DNA of 64,000 bases from assembly GCA_900768465.1 (NCBI GenBank), contig CAAGCY010000003.1, positions 124,001 through 188,000 on the forward strand. The letters run 5' to 3'. The first letter of the stretch is position 1. Each line of letters begins with the position of its first letter. The translations under genes and the position numbers were made by a program. Under the pieces are notes generated by a model, which worked only from the letters and a program-made list of their open reading frames with translations, did not search any database and was not told the DNA's origin. This document shows, piece by piece, positions 1 to 9,730 of the stretch. This stretch comes from Alphaproteobacteria bacterium (GTDB taxonomy: Bacteria > Pseudomonadota > Alphaproteobacteria > CAAGCB01 > CAG-977).

Positions 1-693
1 GGCGGCGGCTTGGGTTAAAAAGCCGTCAATCAAGCTTTTTAAATTTTCGCGCTCTGGCGCCGACATGGTTTCGCCCGTCAGCGAATCCGCCCCCGTTTTG
101 TATTCATAGCGCGCGCCGAACGACGGATGAACGCCGATTTTTTCCAACGCTTTGCGGAAATACGGAGATTCGACCGAAATGCCCGCGACACCGATTTCCC
201 CCGTCGGCTGCATGCGGATTTCTTTGAACGCCGTTGCCAGATAATACGCGCCAAGTCCGCCGCCCATTTCCCCGAACGACGGCGCGAAAACGACGGTGCG
301 CTTGCCTGTTTCGCCGAACGCGATAATCGCCTCGCGGATTTCTTGGATTTGCGCCAAGCTTAAATCAACCGTCGGCAGGTATCCGATAAGCGCGGTGATT
401 TTCGGATCTTGCGCCGCGCGATGCAGTCCCAGAACAACGTCCGCGACGGTCGGCGGATTGCCGAACGTCAGCGCGCCCGCCAAATCGGACGGGCGGTCTT
501 CGGACAATCCCGTGTCGAACGTCAGCCGCAAAGCCGTGTTTTCTTTGAACGCAAGCGGAGTTTCCCTGTGCCACAGGGAAAACGCGGCAATCAGGCACAC
601 AAAGACGCCGATGATGCAAAAAAAGTAATTCAAAACCGTCGCAATGCGGGAAAAAACGGATTTTTTGCTGTTGTAAACGAAGTTCAACGCCAT
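1..693 (-). CDS. sppA: Signal peptide peptidase SppA, N-terminal part (runs off the window)
   Basis: Membrane-bound serine protease that degrades cleaved signal peptides. Only the first 231 codons lie in the window; the frame is open to the left edge. Residues 17-41 form one hydrophobic membrane anchor. The stretch around residues 140-215 matches the first SppA domain, with a glycine-rich GEMGGGLGAYYLA segment and Lys199 in a YEYKTGADS context, which is the likely position of the catalytic lysine of the 67 kDa-type enzymes. The catalytic serine lies in the missing C-terminal half. The start ATG follows a G-rich AGGGGG stretch. It lies 19 bp downstream of aroC on the same strand and is probably cotranscribed with it. 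Confidence 0.88.
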   Translation of the reverse strand, partial: MALNFVYNSKKSVFSRIATVLNYFFCIIGVFVCLIAAFSLWHRETPLAFKENTALRLTFDTGLSEDRPSDLAGALTFGNPPTVADVVLGLHRAAQDPKITALIGYLPTVDLSLAQIQEIREAIIAFGETGKRTVVFAPSFGEMGGGLGAYYLATAFKEIRMQPTGEIGVAGISVESPYFRKALEKIGVHPSFGARYEYKTGADSLTGETMSAPERENLKSLIDGFLTQAAA

Positions 694-712
694 GGCGCGC
701 CCCCTTGAAGTG

Positions 713-1738
713 TCAGGCGGATAACGCCTTTAAACGTAAAAAATGGTCGAACAGAACGCACCACATCATTGATTCGGCGACGGGGACGGCGCGCAAAGCG
801 ACGCACGGATCATGTCTGCCATTCGTTTGGATGGAAACGTTTTGCAAATCCTTGGAAACGGTTTTCAGCGGCGAACCGACGGACGGCGTGGGTTTGACGG
901 CGATGCGGGCGATGATGTCCTGTCCCGTCGATATGCCGCCCAAAATGCCGCCCGCATGGTTGGATGAAAAAGAAATGCCGTTCGGAGCGTCGGGATTTGC
1001 CCGCATTTCGTCGGCGTTTTCCACTCCCGTCAAAGCGGCGCAGGCAAAACCGTCGCCGATTTCGACACCTTTGACGGCGTTGATGCTCATCAGCGCTTTT
1101 GCCAAATCGGCGTCCAGTTTGTCGTAAACGGGTTCGCCCAATCCCGCGGGAAAGCCGCTTGCCGTCAGTTCTATAACGCCGCCGACCGAGTTTTGCGCCG
1201 CAATCGCTTGTTCAATCACGGCTTTGAATCGGGCGGGATCGGTTTCCGTTCCGATTTGAACCGGCTTTCCTGTGACGGAAAGGGGCTTGTCATACAGATG
1301 TTTGAACGCTTTTTCGGCGACCGCCCCCGCCGCGACGCGCATTGCCGTTTCCCGTGCGGAAGCCCGTCCGCCGCCCCGCCAATCGCGGATGCCGTATTTC
1401 AGAAAATAGGAAACGTCCGCATGCGCGGGTCTGAATTTGTCGGCGATTTCGGCGTAATCCGCGGAATGTTGATCGGCGTTTTTAATCAAAAGGGCTATCG
1501 GCGTTCCCGTCGTCAGCCCGTTGAAAGTTCCCGACAGAATTTCGACCGTATCCGATTCCTTGCGCGCCGTCGTCAAAGCGCTTTGCCCCGGTTTGCGGCG
1601 GTCAAGCGCGGGCTGAATGTCGGATTCGGTCAAAGGGATTTGCGGGGGAACGCCGTCGATGACACAACCGATGGCTTTGCCGTGGCTTTCGCCGAACGTC
1701 GTAAAGCGGTACAGTGTCCCGAATCCGTTCCCCGCCAT
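713..1738 (-). CDS. aroC: Chorismate synthase
   Basis: Converts 5-enolpyruvylshikimate-3-phosphate to chorismate, the last step of the common aromatic pathway, using reduced FMN. The family signature GESHG is at residues 16-20 and a second signature, [10 protein letters not shown], lies near residue 125. At 341 residues it is slightly shorter than many bacterial AroC proteins, but the conserved [17 protein letters not shown] block is present. It starts 2 bp after the fabI stop and sits between fabI and sppA on one strand, so the three probably form one transcription unit. Cytoplasmic housekeeping enzyme. Confidence 0.97.
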   Translation of the reverse strand: MAGNGFGTLYRFTTFGESHGKAIGCVIDGVPPQIPLTESDIQPALDRRKPGQSALTTARKESDTVEILSGTFNGLTTGTPIALLIKNADQHSADYAEIADKFRPAHADVSYFLKYGIRDWRGGGRASARETAMRVAAGAVAEKAFKHLYDKPLSVTGKPVQIGTETDPARFKAVIEQAIAAQNSVGGVIELTASGFPAGLGEPVYDKLDADLAKALMSINAVKGVEIGDGFACAALTGVENADEMRANPDAPNGISFSSNHAGGILGGISTGQDIIARIAVKPTPSVGSPLKTVSKDLQNVSIQTNGRHDPCVALRAVPVAESMMWCVLFDHFLRLKALSA

Positions 1739-1740
1739 AA

Positions 1741-2577
1741 TCAGTTTTCGCCTTTGTGCGCGAAAGCGGTCAGCATGTCCGCCAGCTGCGGCGCGCTGTC
1801 GATGTTGAGCATGCCGACTTTGTTGTAGCCGCAGTCAACGTGAACGGTTTCGCCCGTAACACCGCTTGCCAGATCGCTGAGCAGGTAAACGGCGGATTTG
1901 CCCACGTCTTCGATGGTGACGTTGCGCATCAAGGGGGCGTTGTATTCGTTCCAGTTCAAAATGACGCGGAAATCGCCCACGCCCGACGCCGCCAAAGTCT
2001 TAATCGGCCCCGCGGAAACGGCGTTGACGCGAATATTCTGCTGACCCAAATCGCGCGCCAGATACATGACGGACGCTTCCAAAGCGGCTTTAGCGACGCC
2101 CATGACGTTGTAGTTCGGCAGCACTTTTTCCGAACCGAAGTAGGTCATGGTGACAAAGCTGGCGCCCGGATTGGCGATTTCGGCGGCGCGGCGGCAGACG
2201 TCCGTGAACGAATAGCAAGAAATGTGCATGGTGTTCAAAAAGTTCTGCAGCGTCGTGTCGCAATAGCGGCCTTTCAGTTCGTTTTTGTCGGAAAACGCGA
2301 CGGCGTGAACAACGAAATCCAAGCTTCCCCACTGCTTTTTGATTTCGGCGAACAACGCGTCCAGCGTTTCGGATTTGGTCACATCGCACGGCAGAACCAA
2401 GTCTTCGCCCAAGGAAGCCGCCAAAGGACGAACGCGTTTTTCCAACGCTTCACCCTGATAGGTAAACGCCAGTTTCGCGCCCTGTTGATGCAAAGCCGTC
2501 GCAATTCCCCAAGCGATGGATTTGTCGTTAGCCAGCCCTAAAATCAACCCCTTTTTGCCTTCCATCAATCCTGCCAT
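1741..2577 (-). CDS. fabI: Enoyl-[acyl-carrier-protein] reductase (NADH)
   Basis: Reduces trans-2-enoyl-ACP in the last step of each fatty-acid elongation cycle. It is a short-chain dehydrogenase fold of 278 residues, the normal FabI length. The N-terminal cofactor segment [13 protein letters not shown] is at residues 14-26. The FabI-type active site is visible as Tyr-x6-Lys in the YNVMGVAK segment, preceded by MTYFGSEKV. First gene of the probable fabI-aroC-sppA unit. The reverse complement just upstream has an AGAGGT ribosome site. The triclosan-sensitive FabI type is expected from the motif, but sensitivity cannot be read directly. Confidence 0.97.
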   Translation of the reverse strand: MAGLMEGKKGLILGLANDKSIAWGIATALHQQGAKLAFTYQGEALEKRVRPLAASLGEDLVLPCDVTKSETLDALFAEIKKQWGSLDFVVHAVAFSDKNELKGRYCDTTLQNFLNTMHISCYSFTDVCRRAAEIANPGASFVTMTYFGSEKVLPNYNVMGVAKAALEASVMYLARDLGQQNIRVNAVSAGPIKTLAASGVGDFRVILNWNEYNAPLMRNVTIEDVGKSAVYLLSDLASGVTGETVHVDCGYNKVGMLNIDSAPQLADMLTAFAHKGEN

Positions 2578-2641
2578 TTTACACCTCTATCATTCGATTG
2601 ATTGAAAAAATATCCTTTTGAATAGCACAAAACAAAAAAAT

Positions 2642-2671
2642 AAAAAAGCTCTTTTGATGAAAAAGAGCTTT
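2642..2671 (-). terminator. Rho-independent terminator after the J-domain gene
   Basis: An 11-bp A/T-rich stem built on AAAGCTCTTTT with a four-base loop is followed on the minus strand by a run of T residues. It begins 7 bp beyond the stop codon of the J-domain gene and precedes fabI, so it separates the two. Confidence 0.8.
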
Positions 2672-2677
2672 CAAACG

Positions 2678-3643
2678 TTAAATCAGTCCCGCTTTTTTAC
2701 GTGGGTCAATCCCCGACGGGTTCCATTTCTTCATAAAAGCGGTCAAATCCGCGTCGGGACCGTCGGGCAGGGTGACGACCAGTTTGACCAGCAAATCGCC
2801 CGTTCCCGATTTGGCTTTGATTCCTTTGCCGCGCAGACGCAGAGTCGTTCCCGTGTTGGAATTCGCGGGGACGGAAAGGGCGACTTGCCCTTCCAGCGTC
2901 GGAATGGTGATTTTTCCGCCCAAAACGGCTTCTTTGAGGGTAATCGGAGCTTCCAGCTGCACGTTGTTGCCGCTGCGCGTAAAGTACGGATGAGGCTGGA
3001 CAAAGATATGAATCAAAGCGTCGCCGTTCGGCGCGCCGCCCGTTCCCGCTTCCCCTTGTCCTTTCAGGCGCAGGACGGTTTTATCCTCCGACCCCGCGGG
3101 AATTTTGATGTTCAGACGCTTGCCGTTGGGCATGACGATTTCTTTTTCTTTGCCGAGCGCGGCTTCCAAAAACGAAACGGTCAAGTCGTAATTGACGTTT
3201 TCGCCGGGGATTTTCGTCGACCGCCCGCGGCGCATGTTGGCAAAAATGTCCTCGCCGTCCGCCTGTCCGCCGCCGAACATGTCGCTGAAGAAATCAAAGC
3301 CCGACCGTTTGCGTCCGCCCGCTTGCCCCGCGCCGAAATTAAAGTCGAATCCGCCAAATCCGCCGCCCGCCTGTCCGCGGTTGGCGTACGCGTTCGGATT
3401 AAAGCCGAAGCCCGCGCGTTCCTTGCCGTTTTCGTCGATTTCGCCCGCGTCGAACCGACGGCGTTTTTCGGCGTCGGACAAAATGTCGTAAGCCGCGCTG
3501 ATTTCCTTGAACTTGTCCTCCGCCTTCGGGTCGTTCGGATTCAAATCGGGGTGCATTTTGCGCGCCAGTTTGCGGTACGCCTGTTTGATTTCGTCCGCCG
3601 AAGCGGTTTTGTCGATACCCAATACGCTATAAGGATTCGCCAT
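2678..3643 (-). CDS. J-domain co-chaperone, CbpA-like (no zinc finger)
   Basis: Hsp40-type co-chaperone that stimulates DnaK ATPase activity. The J domain occupies residues 1-70 with the obligatory HPD motif (ARKMHPDLN). A Gly/Phe-rich linker rich in GGFGGF-type repeats follows at about residues 80-115. The rest matches the two beta-sandwich substrate domains of DnaJ. The four CxxCxGxG zinc-finger repeats of true DnaJ are absent, placing it with CbpA/DjlA-like type II proteins. Length 321 is typical for CbpA. It stands alone between a terminator and the divergent metal exporter. Confidence 0.92.
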   Translation of the reverse strand: MANPYSVLGIDKTASADEIKQAYRKLARKMHPDLNPNDPKAEDKFKEISAAYDILSDAEKRRRFDAGEIDENGKERAGFGFNPNAYANRGQAGGGFGGFDFNFGAGQAGGRKRSGFDFFSDMFGGGQADGEDIFANMRRGRSTKIPGENVNYDLTVSFLEAALGKEKEIVMPNGKRLNIKIPAGSEDKTVLRLKGQGEAGTGGAPNGDALIHIFVQPHPYFTRSGNNVQLEAPITLKEAVLGGKITIPTLEGQVALSVPANSNTGTTLRLRGKGIKAKSGTGDLLVKLVVTLPDGPDADLTAFMKKWNPSGIDPRKKAGLI

Positions 3644-3822
3644 TGTTTTTCGCCATAAACAAATCAGTTAAAAAATATCCGCTTTCTAAAATAAGGCACC
3701 CGCGCCCTTCGCGCAAGGCGTTAAACGGGATTTTTCAACTTTTTTTAAGAATGTCTTTTCTTTAAAGGGCGTTGTTTGGTATAGTATCCCCGTTTTGCTG
3801 ATTTTTAAAAGGCTGGTTAATC

Positions 3823-4737
3823 GTGTCTGAAAGCAATTCGACGGCGTTTTTGATGAAAGCCGCTTCCGCCGCTTCCGTCGGGGTTGCCGTCATTTTGATT
3901 GTTGTCAAGGTGTTCGCGTCGGCAATGACGGATTCCGTCGCGTTGCTGTCCAGCCTTATCGATTCGTTTTTGGACGCGTGCGCGTCGTTTTTGAATTTCT
4001 GGGCGGTTCGGGAATCTTTGACCCCCGCCGATTCCAAGCATCGCTTCGGTCACGGCAAAGTCGAACCGCTGGCGGCGGTCGCTCAGGCGGCGTTTATCGC
4101 GGGGTCGGCTGTTTTGCTGACATTCCAAAGCATCCGTTCTTTGTTGCGTCCGCGCGCGCTGGAAAACGCGGATGTCGGCATGCTCGCCATGGGCGTTTCC
4201 GTGGTGCTGACTTTTGCTTTGATAGTGTTTCAGCGTTATGTCATCCGCAAAACGAAATCCGTCGCCATTGCCGCCGACTACGCCCACTATGCGGGCGATA
4301 TTCTGATGAATCTGAGCGTGATGGCGTCGCTGTTCATCGGCGCGTATTGGCACTTTGATTACGCCGACCCGATTTTTGCGCTGACGATAGCGGGATATTT
4401 GCTGTTCAGTGCTTGGAAAATCATCAAAACGGCGCTGATTCAGCTGACCGACGCGGAATTGCCGCGGGAAGAAAAACAAAAAATCGCAAACGTTGTTTTG
4501 ACAACCCCCGAAGTCGACGGACTGCACGATTTGCGCACCCGCGCGTCGGGGGCAAAATGGTTCATCCAGTTACATTTGGAGCTGAACCCCGAATTCACTT
4601 TGGCAAAAGCGCACGCCGTCGCCGATACGGTCGAAGCGCGGCTGATGAACGCTTTTCCGAACGCCGACGTCTTGATTCACCAAGATCCGGCGGGACTGAA
4701 CGAAAAACACCCCGAATGGTGTTATCACAATATTTAA
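3823..4737 (+). CDS. Cation diffusion facilitator, FieF/YiiP-like metal exporter
   Basis: Inner-membrane proton-driven exporter of divalent metals (Zn, Fe or related). 304 residues with about six membrane segments and a C-terminal cytoplasmic regulatory domain. The tetrahedral metal site of YiiP is conserved: IDSFLD supplies the two aspartates of helix 2 and DYAHYAGD supplies the His and Asp of helix 5. The start is GTG at 3823; no ATG fits the conserved N-terminus better. A TATAGT hexamer at 3780-3785 could be its -10 box, but the -35 is poor. guaC follows 27 bp downstream. Metal specificity cannot be assigned from sequence. Confidence 0.93.
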   Translation: MSESNSTAFLMKAASAASVGVAVILIVVKVFASAMTDSVALLSSLIDSFLDACASFLNFWAVRESLTPADSKHRFGHGKVEPLAAVAQAAFIAGSAVLLTFQSIRSLLRPRALENADVGMLAMGVSVVLTFALIVFQRYVIRKTKSVAIAADYAHYAGDILMNLSVMASLFIGAYWHFDYADPIFALTIAGYLLFSAWKIIKTALIQLTDAELPREEKQKIANVVLTTPEVDGLHDLRTRASGAKWFIQLHLELNPEFTLAKAHAVADTVEARLMNAFPNADVLIHQDPAGLNEKHPEWCYHNI

Positions 4738-4764
4738 AGCCCACCCTCGTTTTAGGAGAATGAA

Positions 4765-5859
4765 ATGAGAATAGAAGAAGATATGAAACTGGATTTCAAG
4801 GACGTGCTGTTCCGCCCGAAGCGCAGTACTTTGCGTTCGCGTTCCGAGGTCGATCTGAACCGTACCTTTACGTTCAGAAACTCCAAGGCGACGTGGACGG
4901 GCGTGCCTATCATGGCGGCGAACATGGATACCGTCGGGCGGTTCGAGGTCTTTAACGTCCTTAAACAGTTCCGGATGTTCACCTGTATTCAGAAACACTA
5001 CACCAAAGAGGAATGGAGCGCGTTCAACGCCAAAACCCCCGCCGAAGACTATAATTACCTTGCCATCACGTCGGGGACTTCGGACAAGGATTACGAACGC
5101 CTGTTCCGCATTTGCGGCGAAAACCCCGCGATTAAATTCATTTGCATCGACGTCGCGAACGGGTATTCCCAGCACTTTGTCGAATATGTGCGCAAAGTCC
5201 GCGAAAACTTTCCGAAAATGACGATTATCGCGGGCAACGTTGTCACGGGCGAAATGACCGAAGAACTGATTTTGTCGGGCGCCGATATTGTCAAAGTCGG
5301 CATCGGTCCGGGATCGGTTTGCACGACGCGTATTCAGACGGGCGTCGGCTATCCGCAGCTGTCCGCGATTATCGAATGTGCCGACGCGGCGCACGGATTG
5401 GGCGGCTTGATTATCGGCGACGGCGGCTGCACTTGTCCGGGCGACGTGTCCAAAGCGTTCGGCGCGGGCGCGGATTTCGTGATGCTGGGCGGTATGTTCG
5501 CGGGACACGACGAATCGGGCGGCGATTTGGTCGTTGACGAAGCCACGGGCAAGAAATACCGCCGCTTCTACGGGATGAGTTCGGATACCGCGATGGAAAA
5601 ATACGCGGGCGGCGTGGCGGATTACCGCGCCAGCGAAGGACGCACCGTTTTGGTGGAATACAAGGGCGCGTTGGAAAACACGGTCAAAGAAATTTTGGGC
5701 GGCGTGCGTTCAACCTGCACTTACGTCGGCGCCAGAATGTTGAAAGAATTGAGCAAACGCACGACGTTCGTTCGGGTGACTCAGCAGTTCAACTCGTCTT
5801 TGGCAAGCCAGCCTCAAAACCTGAGAAACGTCAATCCGTCCCACAAACCGACGTGTTGA
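4765..5859 (+). CDS. guaC: GMP reductase
   Basis: NADPH-dependent deamination of GMP to IMP, allowing interconversion of purine nucleotides. The N-terminus MRIEEDMKL matches the E. coli GuaC start, confirming the ATG at 4765, which follows AGGAG by 6 bp. The active-site loop [11 protein letters not shown] carries the catalytic cysteine, and the [10 protein letters not shown] segment is characteristic of GMP reductase rather than IMP dehydrogenase; the CBS domains of IMPDH are absent. 364 residues, slightly longer than E. coli GuaC because of a short C-terminal tail. The next gene begins 11 bp downstream. Confidence 0.96.
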   Translation: MRIEEDMKLDFKDVLFRPKRSTLRSRSEVDLNRTFTFRNSKATWTGVPIMAANMDTVGRFEVFNVLKQFRMFTCIQKHYTKEEWSAFNAKTPAEDYNYLAITSGTSDKDYERLFRICGENPAIKFICIDVANGYSQHFVEYVRKVRENFPKMTIIAGNVVTGEMTEELILSGADIVKVGIGPGSVCTTRIQTGVGYPQLSAIIECADAAHGLGGLIIGDGGCTCPGDVSKAFGAGADFVMLGGMFAGHDESGGDLVVDEATGKKYRRFYGMSSDTAMEKYAGGVADYRASEGRTVLVEYKGALENTVKEILGGVRSTCTYVGARMLKELSKRTTFVRVTQQFNSSLASQPQNLRNVNPSHKPTC

Positions 5860-5870
5860 GGAAATAAACG

Positions 5871-7421
5871 ATGCTTATCGACGACCAATCCGATTTGATT
5901 GAAGCGCTGTCGCGTCCCGAAACGTACGGGTTCAAGGCGTCGCATCCGATTCGGGTCAAACAGACGAACATTGCCGTCGTGTTTTTGACGGGCGATGCGG
6001 CTTACAAGCTTAAAAAAGGCGTCAAGTTCCCGTATGTGGATTACTCGACGGTTGAAAAGCGCAAAGCCGCGTGCGAAAAAGAACGCGACTTGAGCATGCT
6101 GTGGGCGCCCGAACTGAATCCCGCCGTCGTTCCCGCGGTCAAAACCGCCAAGGGATACGCCGTCGGCGAAAAATCGGACGGGGAGGTCGTCGATTGGCTG
6201 GTTCGCATGCGCGAATTTCCCGAAGACATGCTGTTTGACGCTTTGGCGGACAACGGCGACCTTGACCGGTTTGAAATGATGGACACGGCGGAAAAAATCT
6301 TCAAAATGCACCAGGCCGCGCCCGTTGTCATGACGCGCGATCCCGTGGAAATCATACGCGGGCGCATTGTCGAAAACAATATGATGATTCGCTGCTTCGT
6401 CCCCGATTTGTTCGATGCCGAGGATGTCGACGAACTGGAAGCCGAACAGAACAAAGCGCTGGACGCGGTGTCGGATTTATTGCGCCGCCGCCGCGAAAAC
6501 GGCAAAATCCGCGTGTGCCACGGCGATTTGACTCTGCGCAATATCGCAATGGCGGACGGGAAAGTTACAATCTTCAACCCGATTGAATTCAACGACGATT
6601 TGACGCAAATCGATGTGCTGTACGACTTCGCTTTTCTGCTGGTCGATATGGAAAGCAAAGGATTGCGCCGTCTGGCGAGCATTCTGTTCAACCACTATAT
6701 GGCCATGTCAGCGGATTGGGACGGTGTTCCCGCTCTGCCGCTGTTCCTGTCGTGCCGCGCGGCGGTCAACGCTTATGTGTTCGCCGAAATATCCCGCGAC
6801 ATCAAGGACAAGTTCGAAGCCAATCTGATGGCGAACCGCGCGTACGAGCATTTGGTCATGGCGCGCCGCTTTTTAAAACCCGAAAAGACGATTCTGGTCG
6901 CTTGCGGGGGGCTGTCGGGGTCGGGTAAATCCCGCATCGGACGCGAAGCCGCGCCTTTTATCGGCAATCCGCCCGGGGCGGTGATTCTGCGCGACGACGT
7001 TTTGCGTAAAAATATGCTGGGCGTCGGGCTGGAGGATTATTTGGACGAATCGGTTTATACGCCCGAAAACGAAGCCAAAGTGTTCGACAAGCTGTGCGAA
7101 GAATGCCGCCGTATTCTGGCGACGGGGCAGTCGGTCGTCGCGGACGCGTTGTTTCACGAACCCGCTCAGCGCGCCAAAATCGAACAAATCGCGCGCGAGA
7201 TGAACGTCGATTTCCAAGGTTTTTGGGTCGATGCGCCGCTGGAAGTCCGCAAACAGCGCGTTTTGTCGCGTCAGCGCAACCCGTCGGACGTTAAAACGCC
7301 CGAAGAACTGGACAAACAGCTGAACAAAGACGTCGGGGCGATAACGTGGGACAAAATCGATACGTCGGGCGATCGTATGGCGACTTTGGCGCAAGTGCGT
7401 TCGCTGCTGTCGAAACGGTAA
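5871..7421 (+). CDS. APH-like / P-loop kinase fusion protein
   Basis: Two-domain protein of 516 residues. The N-terminal part (about 1-320) resembles aminoglycoside phosphotransferase/choline-kinase folds and has the catalytic HGD loop in CHGDLTLRNIA. The C-terminal part (about 340-516) is a P-loop kinase with Walker A GLSGSGKS, of the AAA_33/zeta-toxin-like group. This architecture is widespread in proteobacteria, usually annotated as a bifunctional aminoglycoside phosphotransferase/ATP-binding protein; its substrate is not established, and antibiotic resistance should not be assumed. It lies between guaC and a universal stress gene with 11-bp gaps on either side, suggesting one operon. Confidence 0.88.
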   Translation: MLIDDQSDLIEALSRPETYGFKASHPIRVKQTNIAVVFLTGDAAYKLKKGVKFPYVDYSTVEKRKAACEKERDLSMLWAPELNPAVVPAVKTAKGYAVGEKSDGEVVDWLVRMREFPEDMLFDALADNGDLDRFEMMDTAEKIFKMHQAAPVVMTRDPVEIIRGRIVENNMMIRCFVPDLFDAEDVDELEAEQNKALDAVSDLLRRRRENGKIRVCHGDLTLRNIAMADGKVTIFNPIEFNDDLTQIDVLYDFAFLLVDMESKGLRRLASILFNHYMAMSADWDGVPALPLFLSCRAAVNAYVFAEISRDIKDKFEANLMANRAYEHLVMARRFLKPEKTILVACGGLSGSGKSRIGREAAPFIGNPPGAVILRDDVLRKNMLGVGLEDYLDESVYTPENEAKVFDKLCEECRRILATGQSVVADALFHEPAQRAKIEQIAREMNVDFQGFWVDAPLEVRKQRVLSRQRNPSDVKTPEELDKQLNKDVGAITWDKIDTSGDRMATLAQVRSLLSKR

Positions 7422-7432
7422 GGAGAAAGGTC

Positions 7433-8314
7433 ATGGATACGTTCAAGGACATTAAAGTCAAAATCGACGATACGGAATCCGCGCTTGCCGCGTTGGAAAC
7501 GGCGCTGAGCGTCGCGCGGAAATTTACGGCGCATTTGGACGTGTTCCATATCCGTCCCCAGCCGTCGTGCTTGGTTCCCGTGCCCGTCGTCAGCTCCGAC
7601 ATAGCCGGCTTTGTGGTCAACGAAGTGGTGACGGCGGACGAACGCGCGGCGGACGAGGCGGCGGACAAAACGCGTGCCGCGTTCGGGGAGTTTGTGAAAA
7701 ATCACGGTCTTTGCCCGACGGATGCGCCGCGGAAAAACATCGGCGAAGTATCCGCCGAATACCGCGAATTCGACGGTGCCGAAGCCGAAATGACCGCATG
7801 GTGCGCGCGCGCCGCCGATTTGATGGTGCTGCCGCGTCCGGCGGAAAACAATCCCGACAACGCGCTGGAAATCGTCAATGCCGCCGTGATGGAAGGCGGT
7901 TCGGCGGTTCTGCTTGCTCCGCAGACGAAAAATCCGTCCGTCGGCGAACGCGTCGCGATTTTGTGGGACGGTTCCGAAGAAGCGTCCAAAGCCGTCGCTT
8001 ACGCGATGCCGTTTTTGGTGCGTGCGCAGGAAGTCGTCATCATCGAAACGGAAGTGCCTTTGGAGGAAATCGCGGGCGCGGCGGAGCTTGCCAAACGTTT
8101 GGCGTGGCACGAAATCGACGCGCAAGTCGTAAAAATGCCCGAAATTTCATCCGTATCCGAACGCGCGGCGGAAGTGATTAAGCAAACCTGCGCTCATTAC
8201 GACATGCTGGTGATGGGGGCGTACACGCAAAGCTCAATGCGCCGCTGGATTTTGGGCAGTTTCACCAAGAGCTTGATTTTGAACGCCGACATTACGCTGC
8301 TGATGAGCCATTAA
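7433..8314 (+). CDS. Universal stress protein, tandem UspA type
   Basis: 293-residue cytoplasmic stress protein with two UspA-like halves. The C-terminal half ends in GAYTQSSMRRWILGS, the position of the nucleotide-binding G-x2-G-x9-G(S/T) loop, but the second glycine is Thr, so ATP binding may be weakened. The start ATG at 7433 is preceded by a strong AAGGAG; an in-frame codon further upstream falls inside the kinase gene and is unlikely. Probably cotranscribed with the APH-like/P-loop gene. Its last 81 bp overlap the oppositely oriented aquaporin gene. Confidence 0.87.
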   Translation: MDTFKDIKVKIDDTESALAALETALSVARKFTAHLDVFHIRPQPSCLVPVPVVSSDIAGFVVNEVVTADERAADEAADKTRAAFGEFVKNHGLCPTDAPRKNIGEVSAEYREFDGAEAEMTAWCARAADLMVLPRPAENNPDNALEIVNAAVMEGGSAVLLAPQTKNPSVGERVAILWDGSEEASKAVAYAMPFLVRAQEVVIIETEVPLEEIAGAAELAKRLAWHEIDAQVVKMPEISSVSERAAEVIKQTCAHYDMLVMGAYTQSSMRRWILGSFTKSLILNADITLLMSH

Positions 8315-8932
8315 CAGCGCAACCAATCCGCAAACGACGGCGGCGGTGATTCCGCTTGCCCAGAAATACTTTAAGGAAGCAACGGCTTCGGGGGTGGAAA
8401 ACATCGCCAAAGCCGTTGATTTTACGGGGTTCATCGCGCCTTTGGCAATCGGATAGCCGACAAACGTTGCGCCCGTCAGAAAACAACCCAACGCGGCGGG
8501 GGCTTTTGCCGTGTTTTGCGTTGCCAGAAACACGGCAGCGAACAGGACGTTCAAAACGGTTTCCGCCGTTAAAAGGGCTTCGATGCCGTAGCGGTCGGAA
8601 TAGTTGCCCGCCAATGCCGTGTCGGCGACAAAGCCCGTTTTGCCGTTTAAAACAACGCTTAAAACCCAAGCGGCGGCAAACGCGCCCGCAGCTTGCCCGA
8701 ACAGGCGCAAAAGGACGTTTTTCCAATTTTCCCGCTTGGCGCAGAAAGCGGCGATTGTAAATATCGGGTTGAAATGCCCGTCGGGAAACGCGTAGCACAT
8801 TGCCGCGAACGCCAATCCCGCCGCCAAAGCGATGCCCAGCCAGCCGATGAACGGCGCGGAAAACACAATCGCCCCCGTTCCGACAAAAACGAATCCGAAT
8901 GTTCCGATGATTTCCGCCAAGGCTGTTTTCAA
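8234..8932 (-). CDS. Aquaporin-like channel with altered NPA motifs
   Basis: MIP-family membrane channel of 232 residues, with six membrane helices expected. The alignment with AqpZ is clear: HFNPIFT takes the place of HFNPAVT and MNPVKS the place of VNPARS. Thus both NPA signatures are altered (NPI and NPV) and the selectivity-filter arginine after the second motif is lysine. This predicts a pore different from classical water channels; the substrate is unknown. The C-terminal 27 codons overlap the 3' end of the universal stress gene on the other strand. Confidence 0.88.
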   Translation of the reverse strand: MKTALAEIIGTFGFVFVGTGAIVFSAPFIGWLGIALAAGLAFAAMCYAFPDGHFNPIFTIAAFCAKRENWKNVLLRLFGQAAGAFAAAWVLSVVLNGKTGFVADTALAGNYSDRYGIEALLTAETVLNVLFAAVFLATQNTAKAPAALGCFLTGATFVGYPIAKGAMNPVKSTALAMFSTPEAVASLKYFWASGITAAVVCGLVALLMAHQQRNVGVQNQALGETAQNPAAH

Positions 8933-8995
8933 AGCAAATCCTCCGATTTCGATAAAATGTAATTCTTTGTTAGCAAAAAACTGTTAAAAAAGGCT

Positions 8996-9730
8996 ATGCG
9001 ATACGTTGTTTTTTTTATTTTGTTTTTTGTGTCGGGGTGCGCGGCTTTGCCCGATCCCGAAGGCTTTGCTTTTCAAACCGTCAAAACGAACACGTTTGAT
9101 ATTGCCGTGTGGACAAGGATTGCTCCGCCCGCCGATACGCTGAAAGTGTTTATCGAAGGCGACGGTTTGGCGTGGGTGTCGGCAACTCAGCCGTCGCTTG
9201 ACCCGACACCGCGCAATTCGACGGTTTTGAAATGGGCGCAAAAAACGGCGGGCAATGTCGCGTATATGGCGCGTCCGTGCCAGTATGTGATGAACGATAA
9301 GTGCGACATTCCGTTTTGGACGACCGCGCGTTTTTCGCCCGAAACCGTCGATGCGATGGACGGCGCGCTGAAAACGCTGATTAAACGTTACAATCTGAAA
9401 AAAGTCGAGCTTGTCGGTTATTCGGGCGGCGGAGCCATGGCGGTTTTGCTGGCGCAAAGAAATCAAGGCAAGGTATCCAAGCTGACGACCGTCGCAGGCG
9501 TTTTGAACCACGCGGATTGGACGGCGTATTTCGGCGATTCGCCTTTGGACGGGTCGATTAACGCCGCGTATGCTTTAAAAGAGATTGCCGAAATTCCGCA
9601 AATCCACTATGCGGGCGGCAAGGATGACGTCGTGCCGCCGGCTTTGTCCGAAAAATGGGTCGATAAAAAACGGCTGGTCGTTTTGCCGAATGCGACTCAC
9701 GCCAAAGGCTTCGAGGCGATTAAGTTCTGA
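8996..9730 (+). CDS. Lipoprotein alpha/beta hydrolase
   Basis: Probable membrane-anchored serine hydrolase. A short hydrophobic leader ends in a lipobox (FVSGC, Cys15). The nucleophile elbow GYSGG places the catalytic serine at residue 143, and His235 in ATHAKG is a good candidate for the triad histidine. 244 residues. The codons for His235 onward lie within the 34 bp that overlap the 3' end of tcdA on the opposite strand. Substrate is unknown. Divergent from the aquaporin gene with a 63-bp gap that must hold both promoters. Confidence 0.82.
   Translation: MRYVVFFILFFVSGCAALPDPEGFAFQTVKTNTFDIAVWTRIAPPADTLKVFIEGDGLAWVSATQPSLDPTPRNSTVLKWAQKTAGNVAYMARPCQYVMNDKCDIPFWTTARFSPETVDAMDGALKTLIKRYNLKKVELVGYSGGGAMAVLLAQRNQGKVSKLTTVAGVLNHADWTAYFGDSPLDGSINAAYALKEIAEIPQIHYAGGKDDVVPPALSEKWVDKKRLVVLPNATHAKGFEAIKF

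Noticed and set aside
3757..3785. Promoter before the metal exporter
   Set aside because: TATAGT is a plausible -10 but the -35 region (TTTCTT) is poor, so it was not listed as a feature.
5871..7421. Calling the APH-like fusion an aminoglycoside resistance gene
   Set aside because: The HGD motif is shared by many small-molecule kinases and the fusion family is common in environmental bacteria; no resistance evidence is visible.
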